Origin: Acinetobacter tianfuensis
GTDB lineage: Bacteria; Pseudomonadota; Gammaproteobacteria; Pseudomonadales; Moraxellaceae
DNA length: 64,000 bases
Assembly: GCF_003611465.1 (NCBI RefSeq)
Contig: NZ_RAXV01000014.1
Coordinates: 16,434-80,433 of the forward strand
Reading direction: 5' to 3'
Positions within the stretch are counted from its first letter, which is position 1. Every line of letters begins with the position of its first letter. Under the pieces are notes generated by a model. The model was not told where the DNA came from. It saw only the letters and a list, made by a program, of their open reading frames with translations, and searched no databases. A program made the translations under genes and the position numbers. Below, piece after piece: positions 49,839 through 58,842 of this stretch.

Positions 49839-50606
49839 ATGGAAATTGAAGTAATCATCAGTCTGATCTTTTTTGCTTTTTGTGCTGGAGTGATTGATGC
49901 GGCTGTCGGCGGCGGCGGCCTGATTCAGATTCCAGCGCTGATGAGCGCTTTTCCGAATATGGCGCCCGCAACTTTATTTGGCACCAATAAGCTGGCCGCC
50001 GTGGTCGGTACGGCGACTTCTGCAGTATCTTTTGCCCGTAAAGTCCGATTTGAATGGAAACTGCTGGCAGTGGTCGCCGTATGCGCAGCGGTCAGCTCTT
50101 TTGGCGGCGCAGCCAGCGTGTCCTTAATTCCTAAAGATATTTTACAGCCTTTTATCTTAATCATGCTGATTGTCATGGCGGTTTATACCTTCATGAAAAA
50201 ACAGTTCGGTCAGGTGCATATAGCGCAGCCTGTGACAGCCAAAGTCCTGATTTTGGCTGGGATAGGCAGTCTGGCGATCGGTTTTTATGACGGATTATTT
50301 GGCCCCGGTACAGGCAGTTTTTTTATTTTCTATTTCATCCGTTATTTACGGGTCGATTTTTTACATGCAGCGGCATTGGCTAAAATTGGCAATGTCATGA
50401 CCAATTTGGCGGCGCTGACATTTTTTATTCCTGCTGGGCATGTGCTCTTTATGGTGGGCGGCATGATGGCGGCAGCCAATATGGCTGGTTCGATTTGCGG
50501 CGTGAAACTGGCGCTGAAATATGGCAGCGGCTTTATTCGTATTCTATTTTTAATTTTAGTCAGTATTTTAATTTTGCGTTTGGCATATCAAATGTTTTGG
50601 ATTTAA
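49839..50606 (+). CDS. TSUP family permease (TauE/SafE)
   Basis: A 255-residue membrane protein with about seven or eight hydrophobic segments and the two pseudo-symmetric family motifs GGGGLIQIPAL (near residue 26) and YDGLFGPGTGSF (near residue 147). TSUP members export sulfur-containing or other organic anions; the substrate cannot be read here. It is 33 bases downstream of truB and could be co-transcribed. Confidence 0.88.
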   Translation: MEIEVIISLIFFAFCAGVIDAAVGGGGLIQIPALMSAFPNMAPATLFGTNKLAAVVGTATSAVSFARKVRFEWKLLAVVAVCAAVSSFGGAASVSLIPKDILQPFILIMLIVMAVYTFMKKQFGQVHIAQPVTAKVLILAGIGSLAIGFYDGLFGPGTGSFFIFYFIRYLRVDFLHAAALAKIGNVMTNLAALTFFIPAGHVLFMVGGMMAAANMAGSICGVKLALKYGSGFIRILFLILVSILILRLAYQMFWI

Positions 50607-50696
50607 GGAACAAAAAAAGAACAGTCTGTACACACTGACATCTGCCCAGCTCAGCTAGGATAATAAATCTGCTTGGTTTTAGAGGTGTTGATATAG

Positions 50697-51155
50697 ATGA
50701 ATATATTTGAAGCTTTACGCCAAAGTCATGAAAAGCAGCGGAAGCTGGCAGATCAGCTGCTGCAGACTTCAGGAAATACGGCAGAGCGCAGCAATTTATT
50801 TGAGCTGTTGAAAAATGAGCTGTTTGCGCATGCTGTCGGTGAGGACCGCTATTTATATATTCCGCTGATGATGACCGATTCAGGTTTGAATATTACCCGT
50901 CATGCGTTGGCTGAACATCATAAAATGGATGAGCTTTTGGAACAGCTAAGCGCAACAGAATTCAGCAATCCGGGCTGGCTAAGCATCGCTAAAAAATTGG
51001 CTGAAACGGTGCATCACCATTTGCAGGAGGAAGAACATGGTTTTTTTCAGCAAGCGGGAAAAATTTTAACTGCAGAACAAAAAAGCAGTTTGGCGCAGCA
51101 ATATTTGTCTGAATATCAAAAATATAAAAAGGCAGACAAAGACAGCTTGGTTTAA
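50697..51155 (+). CDS. Hemerythrin-like HHE domain protein
   Basis: A 152-residue helical protein with the expected metal-ligand pattern: QSHEKQRKL, ELFAHAVGEDRYLY, AEHHKMDELL and HHHLQEEEHGFF. Such proteins carry a non-heme di-iron centre for oxygen or nitric-oxide sensing or iron-sulfur repair. No partner gene is adjacent and no regulatory site is evident. Confidence 0.85.
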   Translation: MNIFEALRQSHEKQRKLADQLLQTSGNTAERSNLFELLKNELFAHAVGEDRYLYIPLMMTDSGLNITRHALAEHHKMDELLEQLSATEFSNPGWLSIAKKLAETVHHHLQEEEHGFFQQAGKILTAEQKSSLAQQYLSEYQKYKKADKDSLV

Positions 51156-51234
51156 ATCCGCTGCTGCAGCGTTGTTCAGTTCAGATTCAATCACTGCTAT
51201 AGCAAGGGCTTAAAAAACTTTTTAAAATTATAGT

Positions 51235-52110
51235 TTAGCTTGTTTCAGTCTGCTTTTGTTTCGCTGAGCGCATGGTTACGCCAATAGAAGCGGTCATGAC
51301 GCAGAGCAGCGCAATCCATTGCAGCCCGCCGATTTTTTCGCCTAGGAGTAAAAAACCAGTAAGGGCTGCCAGCGCTGGAGCAAGGCTGGAAAGCGTACCA
51401 TAGCTGAGCTTATTTAATACTTTTAGGGCTTTTAAATCTAAAGCATAAGGAATAGCCGTTGCTAAAACAGCAATCGCTAAGGCTTTGCCCCAATATTGTG
51501 TATCAATCAGCGCCGCGGCATTGTTATATAAGCCAATGGGCAACAGGCTCAGTGCAGACAGGCTGATGGCGATGGTCAGCGCATGCATGCCGATATTTTG
51601 ATGCACTACTCTTTGACCGAAATAAATATAAAAAGCCCAGCACAGCCCTGCGCCAAGCGCACAGGCTGCGCCAAAGATTGAAAACTGATCTGACGAGGCC
51701 TGTCCCCACGGTACCATCAATGCAATGCCTAAAATGGCCAGCAAAACCCAAATATAATCACTGCGCCGCTGAATAGAGAGCAGCGCTAGCCCCAATGGGC
51801 CAATAAATTCTAAGCCGACAGCAATGCCTTGAGGCAATTTACCCAAAGACATATAGAACAGTACATTCATAACGCAAAGCGCTGCGCTGTAGCAGAGTAA
51901 ATCACGCCACTTGAGTACAGAAAGCCGTTTTAAAATATGCCATGAGCGGAACATCAAACAGACAATGATCGAGGCAAAGCATAAACGCAAAATCGTAACT
52001 GAAAGCGGGTCTAAAACGGTAAACAGCTGTTTAGCAAAAGAGGCGCTGATTTGGTAGGACACCATAGACAGCAGCATGAACATGACCGCAAGAAGTTGTG
52101 AGTGTTGCAT
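51235..52110 (-). CDS. EamA/RhtA-type metabolite exporter
   Basis: About 291 residues from the ATG at 52110, giving ten predicted membrane helices in two EamA repeats. The first repeat begins MLLSMVSYQISASFAKQLF, and GLEFIGPLGLALLS links the halves. It resembles RhtA threonine/homoserine exporters. The upstream extension to 52254 is hydrophilic and excluded. A clear paralog lies at 54180 in the same orientation, beyond the lipoprotein gene. Confidence 0.85.
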   Translation of the reverse strand: MQHSQLLAVMFMLLSMVSYQISASFAKQLFTVLDPLSVTILRLCFASIIVCLMFRSWHILKRLSVLKWRDLLCYSAALCVMNVLFYMSLGKLPQGIAVGLEFIGPLGLALLSIQRRSDYIWVLLAILGIALMVPWGQASSDQFSIFGAACALGAGLCWAFYIYFGQRVVHQNIGMHALTIAISLSALSLLPIGLYNNAAALIDTQYWGKALAIAVLATAIPYALDLKALKVLNKLSYGTLSSLAPALAALTGFLLLGEKIGGLQWIALLCVMTASIGVTMRSAKQKQTETS

Positions 52111-52298
52111 GTAAATGCAGTGCCTGAGCAGATGTATAAAGTTGTGGCAGTATAGCAAAGCTGCTTGAGCGGACAGTAGCCTCATTGCACTATTATTGCT
52201 TCGATGTTCATGTGAAAAATGTAATGCAATTGAACGTAATATAAATAAAATCAATAATATGCTGCTTTTGTTTTTTTATAAAAAATTGGGAAAATATA

Positions 52299-54128
52299 AT
52301 GAAATTAAAACTGCAAGTACATGCAGCTATGCTGGCATGTGTTTTAGGAACTTCTTTAGCGGGATGCGGTTCTGGAAGCAGTGACAGTGCTTCAAGTGCA
52401 GAAACAGCGGTGGAAAAGTCTGTAAAAGCATTGGTTCAAACTGCAGCAGGATCAGCATTGGCAGGTGCTGAAATCAGTATCGGCGGACAGCTTTTCTCCA
52501 CCGATGCATCAGGCAATGCAGAATTCAAAGTTAAACTTCCTCAATCTGCTAAAACTGTGGTTGTGACTATAAAGAAAGCAGGCTTTATTACGCAGTCACT
52601 AGAATGGAAAGTGGATGAAATTGCGCAGCTGTCTGCCAATCTTTTGCCAATTAAGCAAGTTTTAACAGTGGCTAAAATTGAAGAAGAGCAAATTATTCAG
52701 TCCGCATTTATGAATGCGCAAATTTCGATTCCTGCAAATGCCTTTGTGCTGCCGAATGGACAGCCTGCAATGGGTGAAGTCACTGTTGAATTTACCCCGT
52801 GGGATATTCAGGGCAGTGATTTAAATGCAATGCCAGCGAATGGCGCAGCCTTGGACGCAGCAGGCAATCCAGCCGTGTTGATCAGTGCTGGTATGATGAC
52901 CGCGACATTTACCAATGCCGCAGGTCAAAAGCTGCAGCTTAAATCAGGTGTCACTGCAGATATTCAAATGGACTTGCCGTTAAGCAGTATTAATAACCAA
53001 GCTATGACAGTTGGCACAAGTATTCCAATGTGGTACTTCGATATCACAAAAGGAAAGTGGGTTGAAGAAGGCACACCGGGCACAGTGGTCGCATCGTCAT
53101 TATCACCGACTGGTTTAGCTGTTCAGGCCACTGTTACACATTTTTCGACATGGAACTGGGACTTTAAATTTGAGAACCCAGGCTCAATTAATGTGAAATG
53201 TAAATCTGCAGCCACTTATGTGCCTTGCCACATTACGGCAAAAGTTGAACTGAAAGACGGTTCGGGTTTGACCAAGACCACATCTATTTCAGAAAACGGT
53301 GTCGATATTATCAATATGCCGACTGAAGGCCAAATTCACTGGTCTGCGAAAGATACGACGGGGACCTTAATCGGTTCTGCTGTGTCACAGCTGCCGAATG
53401 ACACAATTGTTGTGATTGACTTAGGTGTGCCTGCAACCAGCAATAAAGTGCAGTGTGTGCTTGAAGACGGCACAGCTGCAGCCTGCAGCGGTGAATTTAC
53501 GACCACTGTCGGTACAATGCTGAAAGCTGCTGAGTTTAATGCGCCTAAAGAAGGGACACGTGTATTGACAGGTCTTAAGTCTGCAAATGATAAATTGGTG
53601 TGGTCTGCGCAAACTGAAATTACTTTAGAAGGTGATCAGTGGGTGCGCTATGTTGGCGCGGCAGTTTCGACCAGTAAGTCGGATGTGAAAATTGTGCTGA
53701 AAGACAAAGAAGTTGTCGCTTCAGATAAAGGTTTAAGTTTCTTTGTACAGTGTACTTCTGGCCATGATTATAATACTGGCGCACCTGTGACTAATGACCC
53801 GCTTTTAATTGGTAAGCCTTGTGAAATTGAAGTCAGCTTACAAATGGCTGACAGTATTAATGAGTATGATCATAAACTGCAATTCAGCAGTACTTATGGT
53901 GAGAAAAAACTGATCCGCTTGCCAAACCAGTATGCAGGCTTTAAATGGCTGGATGAGGGTAAGATTAGCAGCCTCTATCTTCAAGGCCGTATGCTTCAGG
54001 GCACCTATTGCGGTTCTAAATGGACAGAGGGTTTTAAACGTTCTGAACAGCCATTAATGATGATTTCTTTATGGGGAGGTAATGCTCCAGTTGAAACAGA
54101 AGAATATTTCTGCCAGATGCCGACTTAA
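52299..54128 (+). CDS. Large lipoprotein of unknown function
   Basis: A 609-residue protein with a lipoprotein signal (LAGC at about residues 20-23), then a Ser-rich linker. A carboxypeptidase-regulatory-like beta-sandwich at about 40-115 contains TAAGSALAGAEISIGG and SGNAEFKVKLP. A following domain contains ISIPANAFVLPNGQPAMGEVTVEFTP and IPMWYFDITKGKWVEEGTPG, reminiscent of FAM171/CILP-like extracellular proteins. The C-terminal 300 residues are not recognisable and hold several cysteine pairs. Probably outer-membrane attached; no function is proposed. Confidence 0.75.
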   Translation: MKLKLQVHAAMLACVLGTSLAGCGSGSSDSASSAETAVEKSVKALVQTAAGSALAGAEISIGGQLFSTDASGNAEFKVKLPQSAKTVVVTIKKAGFITQSLEWKVDEIAQLSANLLPIKQVLTVAKIEEEQIIQSAFMNAQISIPANAFVLPNGQPAMGEVTVEFTPWDIQGSDLNAMPANGAALDAAGNPAVLISAGMMTATFTNAAGQKLQLKSGVTADIQMDLPLSSINNQAMTVGTSIPMWYFDITKGKWVEEGTPGTVVASSLSPTGLAVQATVTHFSTWNWDFKFENPGSINVKCKSAATYVPCHITAKVELKDGSGLTKTTSISENGVDIINMPTEGQIHWSAKDTTGTLIGSAVSQLPNDTIVVIDLGVPATSNKVQCVLEDGTAAACSGEFTTTVGTMLKAAEFNAPKEGTRVLTGLKSANDKLVWSAQTEITLEGDQWVRYVGAAVSTSKSDVKIVLKDKEVVASDKGLSFFVQCTSGHDYNTGAPVTNDPLLIGKPCEIEVSLQMADSINEYDHKLQFSSTYGEKKLIRLPNQYAGFKWLDEGKISSLYLQGRMLQGTYCGSKWTEGFKRSEQPLMMISLWGGNAPVETEEYFCQMPT

Positions 54129-54145
54129 AAGATCTGTATGAAATA

Positions 54146-54173
54146 AAAAAACCGCACTAATGTGCGGTTTTTT
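54146..54173. terminator. Bidirectional terminator
   Basis: The stem AAAAAACCGCAC / GTGCGGTTTTTT with a TAAT loop sits between two convergent genes and is T-rich on both strands. Confidence 0.9.
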
Positions 54174-54179
54174 ATTGGT

Positions 54180-55061
54180 CTAGTTTTTATTGATCGTGTT
54201 TTTTGCCTGCTGGGCGGTAAATGTACAGCCCATAGATGCGCTGATAATGACGGCCAATGCCAGCCACTGCGTCCAAAGCAATTGTTCATGCAAAAATACA
54301 AAACCTGAAAGTGCTGCAATTGCAGGCTCTAAACTCATCAGTGTGCCAAAGCTTAAGGCAGATAAATTGCGTAGCGCAATCATTTCTAAAGTAAATGGCA
54401 GCGCACTCGCCAATACGGCTAAAGCGATAAAATAAATCAGATTGGATGGCTCAAAGACATGAGCGGGCATCCCTAGAAAAAGGGCAATTGGCATGAGGCA
54501 CAGCATGCCGACAAACATGCCAAGGCAGACAGTATGATTGCCTGAAACCCCAGAAGGGCGCTGACCCGCCATAATATATAGAGCCCAGCAAGCGCCAGCG
54601 CCGAGAGCAAATGCAATGCCAAGCGGATCTAAGCTTTGATCTGCTTGGGCAAAGGGAAACAGCAGCGCCAAACCTAAAATAGCCAGACCGACCCAGATAA
54701 AGTCATACTTTTGCCGTGCATGAAATAGGGCAACACTGAGCGGGCCAATAAACTCGAAGGCGACTGCAATGCCAAGCGGAATACGGTCAATGGACAGATA
54801 GAACAAGGCATTCATGCCTGCCAGCGCCATACCGTAGCTGATAATGGCTTTCCAGCGCACATCTTTAAAATGTATTTGCCAAATTTTAAATATCACAGCC
54901 AAGATCAATGAACCCAGCAAAAGACGAAGCGCGGAAATCGTCATGATGGGAAATTGGTCAATTAAGATTTTGGCCAGCGCGCCGCTGCTCTGCATACTGA
55001 TCATAGCAATAAGCAGCAAGACCAAGGCAAGCAGGTGAGGGCGGTTATTTAAATTTGGCAT
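54180..55061 (-). CDS. EamA/RhtA-type metabolite exporter (paralog)
   Basis: A 293-residue exporter with ten predicted helices. It parallels the gene at 51235 along its length: MISMQSSGALAKILIDQFPI, AFEFIGPLSVALF, and YIMAGQRPSG in place of YIYFGQRVVH. The likely role is export of threonine/homoserine-type amino acids or related metabolites. It lies upstream of serA on the map but is separated from it by a terminator. Confidence 0.85.
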   Translation of the reverse strand: MPNLNNRPHLLALVLLLIAMISMQSSGALAKILIDQFPIMTISALRLLLGSLILAVIFKIWQIHFKDVRWKAIISYGMALAGMNALFYLSIDRIPLGIAVAFEFIGPLSVALFHARQKYDFIWVGLAILGLALLFPFAQADQSLDPLGIAFALGAGACWALYIMAGQRPSGVSGNHTVCLGMFVGMLCLMPIALFLGMPAHVFEPSNLIYFIALAVLASALPFTLEMIALRNLSALSFGTLMSLEPAIAALSGFVFLHEQLLWTQWLALAVIISASMGCTFTAQQAKNTINKN

Positions 55062-55115
55062 GGATGAATTTGTTTTGACAACTCAGATAGCGGATGAGCA
55101 GAATCATAGCAAATA

Positions 55116-55147
55116 AAAAAACCACAGGCCGGAACCTGTGGTTTTTT
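55116..55147 (-). terminator. Terminator after serA
   Basis: CCACAGG / CCTGTGG flanked by A and T runs forms a stem with a 6-base loop just past the serA stop. Confidence 0.88.
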
Positions 55148-55159
55148 ACAACAGTTAAA

Positions 55160-56392
55160 TTAGAACAATACGCGTACGCGGATTGTGCCTTCAACTTCGT
55201 GCAAGGTGTCTAACGCTTCTTGAGAAGCAGTTGCATCGACGTCCATTACGAGGTAGCCAACATCACCTTTAGTCATTAGAGACTGGCCAGAAATGTTGAT
55301 GCCGTGTTCAGCAAACAAGTTGTTGATTTTAGACAGTACGCCCGGAACGTTTTTGTGAATGTGAAGCAAACGGTGTTTGCCTTCAGTCAACGGAAGCGCG
55401 ATTTCAGGGAAGTTCACAGCAGATAAAGTCATGCCTTTGTCTGAGTAAGCAACAAACTTTTCAGCAACTTCAAGGCCGATGTTTGCTTGAGCTTCCATTG
55501 TAGAACCGCCAACGTGAGGTGTTAAAATCACGTTTGGAATGTTGCGAAGCGGAGAAACAAACTCTTCGCCATTCGCCTTAGGTTCTTTCGGGAATACGTC
55601 AACCGCAGCGCCGGCAATGTGGCCAGACTTAAGCGCATCTGCAAGATCTTCAATCACAACACAGGTACCGCGTGCAGCATTGATGAAGATTGAACCTTGT
55701 TTCATTTGAGCAAATTGCTCTTTAGTCATGAAATTGCGTGTAGACGGCACATCAGGAACATGAAGTGATACTACGTCTGCATTTGCAAGAAGTTCACTCA
55801 TTGAGCCAACTTGACGTGCATTGCCTAATGGCAGTTTAGTCACTGTGTCAAAATAGATCACTTTCATACCCATGCTTTCTGCAAGAACAGACAGCTGAGA
55901 ACCGATCGAACCGTAACCTACGATACCTAGAGTCTTACCACGTGTTTCAAATGAACCAACTGCTGATTTATTCCAGCCGCCTGCGTGTGTATCTGTAGAT
56001 TTTTCAGGTACACGGCGAAGAAGAAGAATCGCTTCAGCAAGTACAAGTTCAGCAACAGAACGAGTATTTGAGTATGGCGCGTTGAATACAGGAATACCGC
56101 GAACCATCGCAGCGTTCAAGTTCACTTGGTTTGTACCAATACAGAAACAGCCCACAGCAATCAGTTTGTTCGCCGCTTCAAAAACTTCTTCAGTTAATTG
56201 AGTACGTGAACGGATACCCACAAAGTGAGCATCTTTGATCGCTTCTTTCAGCGCATCACCTTCAAGCGCTGTTTTACGGTAATCGATGTTTGTGTATCCG
56301 GCAGCATTTAATGTGTCGATTGCGTTTTGGTGAACGCCTTCTAACAACAAGAAACGAATTTTATCTTTAGGCAAAGAAAGATGTTGGCTCAT
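55160..56392 (-). CDS. serA: D-3-phosphoglycerate dehydrogenase
   Basis: First step of serine synthesis; many family members also reduce 2-oxoglutarate to D-2-hydroxyglutarate. The 410 residues carry the NAD-binding GIVGYGSIGSQL, the active-site regions INAARGTCV and LTPHVGGST, and a C-terminal ACT domain (HKNVPGVLSKINNLFAEHGIN) for serine feedback. ATG 56392 has GGAG five bases upstream, so the extension to 56428 is excluded. It is divergent from a D-2-hydroxyglutarate dehydrogenase-type gene. Confidence 0.96.
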   Translation of the reverse strand: MSQHLSLPKDKIRFLLLEGVHQNAIDTLNAAGYTNIDYRKTALEGDALKEAIKDAHFVGIRSRTQLTEEVFEAANKLIAVGCFCIGTNQVNLNAAMVRGIPVFNAPYSNTRSVAELVLAEAILLLRRVPEKSTDTHAGGWNKSAVGSFETRGKTLGIVGYGSIGSQLSVLAESMGMKVIYFDTVTKLPLGNARQVGSMSELLANADVVSLHVPDVPSTRNFMTKEQFAQMKQGSIFINAARGTCVVIEDLADALKSGHIAGAAVDVFPKEPKANGEEFVSPLRNIPNVILTPHVGGSTMEAQANIGLEVAEKFVAYSDKGMTLSAVNFPEIALPLTEGKHRLLHIHKNVPGVLSKINNLFAEHGINISGQSLMTKGDVGYLVMDVDATASQEALDTLHEVEGTIRVRVLF

Positions 56393-56748
56393 TACGGCTC
56401 CGCTACAAAGGCCAAATTTAGTGCGCATATCATATCATAGCTATTAGTCCGATATACATTTCCTTTATGACGCAGCAGCGCTGTATTTTGGCAAATTATG
56501 TGACAGAACTTGTCGCGGATGGTCTAACTAACTGTGTAATTTACAAAGTAACATTTACAAAACGCTTATTTCTTCGGGTTTCTGTTCAAAAATGCCTTAT
56601 AATATGACTCCGTGATGAAAGCCAAGCCAGTATCGCTGGCTTTAAAATCACAGCCAGTCTATTTATTGTTCTTTTGCGCCAGCGGTTCAATAGAATAATG
56701 CCTAGACCCCGAATACCTCTTGTTTAATCCTTGCAAGGTCTGAAAACG
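56393..56748. other. Divergent promoter region serA / FAD oxidase
   Basis: About 355 bases between two divergent starts. A perfect TATAAT at 56598-56603 is a candidate -10 for the forward gene, but a matching -35 is not clear. No operator was recognised. Confidence 0.4.
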
Positions 56749-58158
56749 ATGAATGCTCCAGTCGCTTTAACCCCAGAGTTATTGACCCAATTGACCGCTA
56801 TTGTTGGCGAAAACCGCATTAAAACGGATGCGGACAGTCTCGAAAATTGGGGACGTGACCACACTAAGCACTTCGATCCAAACCCGTCAGTCATCGTATT
56901 TCCTTCTTCTACTGAACAAGTTCAGGCCATTGTGAAGCTGGCAAACCAATTTAATGTTGCGATTACGCCAAGCGGCGGCCGTACTGGTCTTTCTGCAGGC
57001 GCAGTCGCTGCCAACGGTGAAATCGTTATCAGCATGGACAAGATGAACCAAATTTTAGAATTCTTCCCTGCTGACCGCATGGTGCGCGTTCAAGCAGGCG
57101 TAGTGACTGAACAGCTTCAGAACTATGCTGAAGAACAGGGCATGTACTACCCAGTAGACTTTGCTTCTGCTGGTTCAAGTCAAATTGGCGGCAACATCGG
57201 CACGAACGCTGGCGGTATTAAAGTCATTAAATATGGCATGACACGTAACTGGGTGTTGGGTCTGACTGTAGTCACAGGTAAAGGTGACATCCTTCGCTTG
57301 AACAAGGGCATGATCAAGAACGCGACAGGTTATGCGCTGCAGCATCTATTTATTGGCGGTGAAGGTACTTTAGGTTTAGTGACTGAAGCTGAAATTAAGC
57401 TTGAGCGCCAGCCGCAAGACTTGCAAGTGATGGTGCTGGGTGTGCCTGATTTTGATGCAATCATGCCAGTACTGCATGCTTTCCAAGCGAAAATTGACCT
57501 GACTGCATTTGAGTTCTTTGGTGAAGTGGCAATGCAGAAAGTGCTTGCAAACGGCCATGTACAGCGTCCGTTTGAAACGGAATGCCCATTCTACGTTTTA
57601 CTTGAATTTGAAGCGCCATTTGAGCCGATTATGGACAAGGCGATGGAAATTTTTGAGCACTGCATGGAACAAGGCTGGGTACATGACGGCGTGTTAAGCC
57701 AAAGCTTAGACCAAGTAGAAAGTTTATGGCGTTTACGTGAAGACATTTCTGAGTCAATCGCGCCATTTACGCCGTACAAAAACGACATTTCAGTTTTAAT
57801 TACGCACGTACCTGCGTTTATTAAAGAAATTGATGCAATTGTGGCAGACAACTATCCAGACTTTGAAATCTGCTGGTTCGGTCATATTGGTGACGGCAAC
57901 TTGCACTTGAACATTTTAAAACCTGAGAATTTAACGAAAGATGAATTCTTTGGAAAATGCCAAGTGGTGAACAAGTATGTATTTGAAACTGTGAAAAAAT
58001 ACGACGGTTCAATTTCTGCAGAACACGGTGTAGGCATGACTAAAAAGCCATACTTAGACTACACACGTTCAGCGGAAGAAATTGAATACATGAAAGCGCT
58101 TAAGCAAGTATTTGACCCGCAAGGCATTATGAACCCAGGTAAATTGTTTGATCTTTAA
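56749..58158 (+). CDS. FAD-linked oxidase, probable D-2-hydroxyglutarate dehydrogenase
   Basis: A 469-residue flavoprotein of the GlcD/D2HGDH/VAO group. The FAD-binding loop is PSGGRTGLSAGAV, GSSQIGGNIGTNAGGIKV follows, and the C-terminal catalytic region has WFGHIGDGNLHLN and AEHGVGMTKKPYL. Divergence from serA supports D-2-hydroxyglutarate dehydrogenase, since coupling of SerA-made 2-hydroxyglutarate to its reoxidation is established in Pseudomonas. Glycolate or D-lactate dehydrogenase is the alternative. ATG 56749 gives the family N-terminus. Confidence 0.85.
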   Translation: MNAPVALTPELLTQLTAIVGENRIKTDADSLENWGRDHTKHFDPNPSVIVFPSSTEQVQAIVKLANQFNVAITPSGGRTGLSAGAVAANGEIVISMDKMNQILEFFPADRMVRVQAGVVTEQLQNYAEEQGMYYPVDFASAGSSQIGGNIGTNAGGIKVIKYGMTRNWVLGLTVVTGKGDILRLNKGMIKNATGYALQHLFIGGEGTLGLVTEAEIKLERQPQDLQVMVLGVPDFDAIMPVLHAFQAKIDLTAFEFFGEVAMQKVLANGHVQRPFETECPFYVLLEFEAPFEPIMDKAMEIFEHCMEQGWVHDGVLSQSLDQVESLWRLREDISESIAPFTPYKNDISVLITHVPAFIKEIDAIVADNYPDFEICWFGHIGDGNLHLNILKPENLTKDEFFGKCQVVNKYVFETVKKYDGSISAEHGVGMTKKPYLDYTRSAEEIEYMKALKQVFDPQGIMNPGKLFDL

Positions 58159-58176
58159 TTTTTAAAGATTAAGAAT

Positions 58177-58206
58177 AAAAAAACGCATCTTCGGATGCGT
58201 TTTTTT
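58177..58206 (+). terminator. Terminator after FAD oxidase gene
   Basis: The stem ACGCATC / GATGCGT with a TTCG tetraloop is flanked by A and T runs. Confidence 0.9.
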
Positions 58207-58368
58207 ATGGAACGTGCGGAATACTTGCCGCACTCGCGTATCTTGCACTTGTATTATTTAAAACTGAATTTGGTGCAGAAGCAACGGAGCTTACATTTAC
58301 CAAATAGAGTAAGCGGGCAGAACAAGGCATCATGCGCTGTATTGATGTTTGTTTATTGGGATATAAAG

Positions 58369-58749
58369 ATGAAAACAAGTCTAATGACAGCTGCAGCAGT
58401 ATGTGCGCTGATGTTTACGGGTTGTGCGACCACACAAAAAATTGCCAATAAAGTGAATATCGGCGGTTCGGATACGCCATTGGCGCAGGTATTAAAAGAG
58501 CGTGATGATTTGCGTAAGGAATTAAGTACGGTTGAAATCCGTCAGTACTTTAACAGTGTAGAGTCGCCAACGGCTGCTGAAGTGAAAGTGACTCAAACTG
58601 GTTTAATGGATGATTCTGTAAAATCGGTTCGTACGGTGTACCGTTTTAAAAATGTAGACGGGCAATGGAATCAAGTGGGTACGTCTAAAGAGTACCAATG
58701 CTACCGCGGTAAAAATACCAAGGCTTTCCAAACAGCGAAATGCCCTTAA
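58369..58749 (+). CDS. Small lipoprotein, unknown function
   Basis: A 126-residue protein with a lipobox FTGC at about residues 17-20 and a short polar body (ERDDLRKELSTVEIRQYF, VYRFKNVDGQW, and a cysteine pair YQCYRG / TAKCP near the end). ATG 58369 is chosen because the signal peptide begins there and GGGATA lies upstream. The in-frame extension back to 58195 runs through the preceding terminator and is rejected. Confidence 0.8.
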   Translation: MKTSLMTAAAVCALMFTGCATTQKIANKVNIGGSDTPLAQVLKERDDLRKELSTVEIRQYFNSVESPTAAEVKVTQTGLMDDSVKSVRTVYRFKNVDGQWNQVGTSKEYQCYRGKNTKAFQTAKCP

Positions 58750-58793
58750 TAAATCTTTGATTTGTGGTTGAAAATTAGGAGGAAATGCCTCAT

Positions 58794-58822
58794 AAAAAGC
58801 GTATCAGTTGATGCGCTTTTTT
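58794..58822 (+). terminator. Terminator after small lipoprotein gene
   Basis: AAAAAGCGTATC and GATGCGCTTTTTT pair with one G-U wobble around AGTT. It lies just before the AbiH-like gene and isolates it from upstream transcription. Confidence 0.8.
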
Positions 58823-58842
58823 ATTGGGGTTTTATAAGAACA

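Noticed and set aside
58780..58812. Eight-codon mini-ORF behind an AGGAGG sequence
   Set aside because: Spacing of the SD to ATG is too short and the frame lies within a terminator; probably chance.
58762..58842. 27-residue N-terminal extension of the AbiH protein
   Set aside because: It passes through the terminator of the upstream gene, and the family N-terminus starts at 58843.
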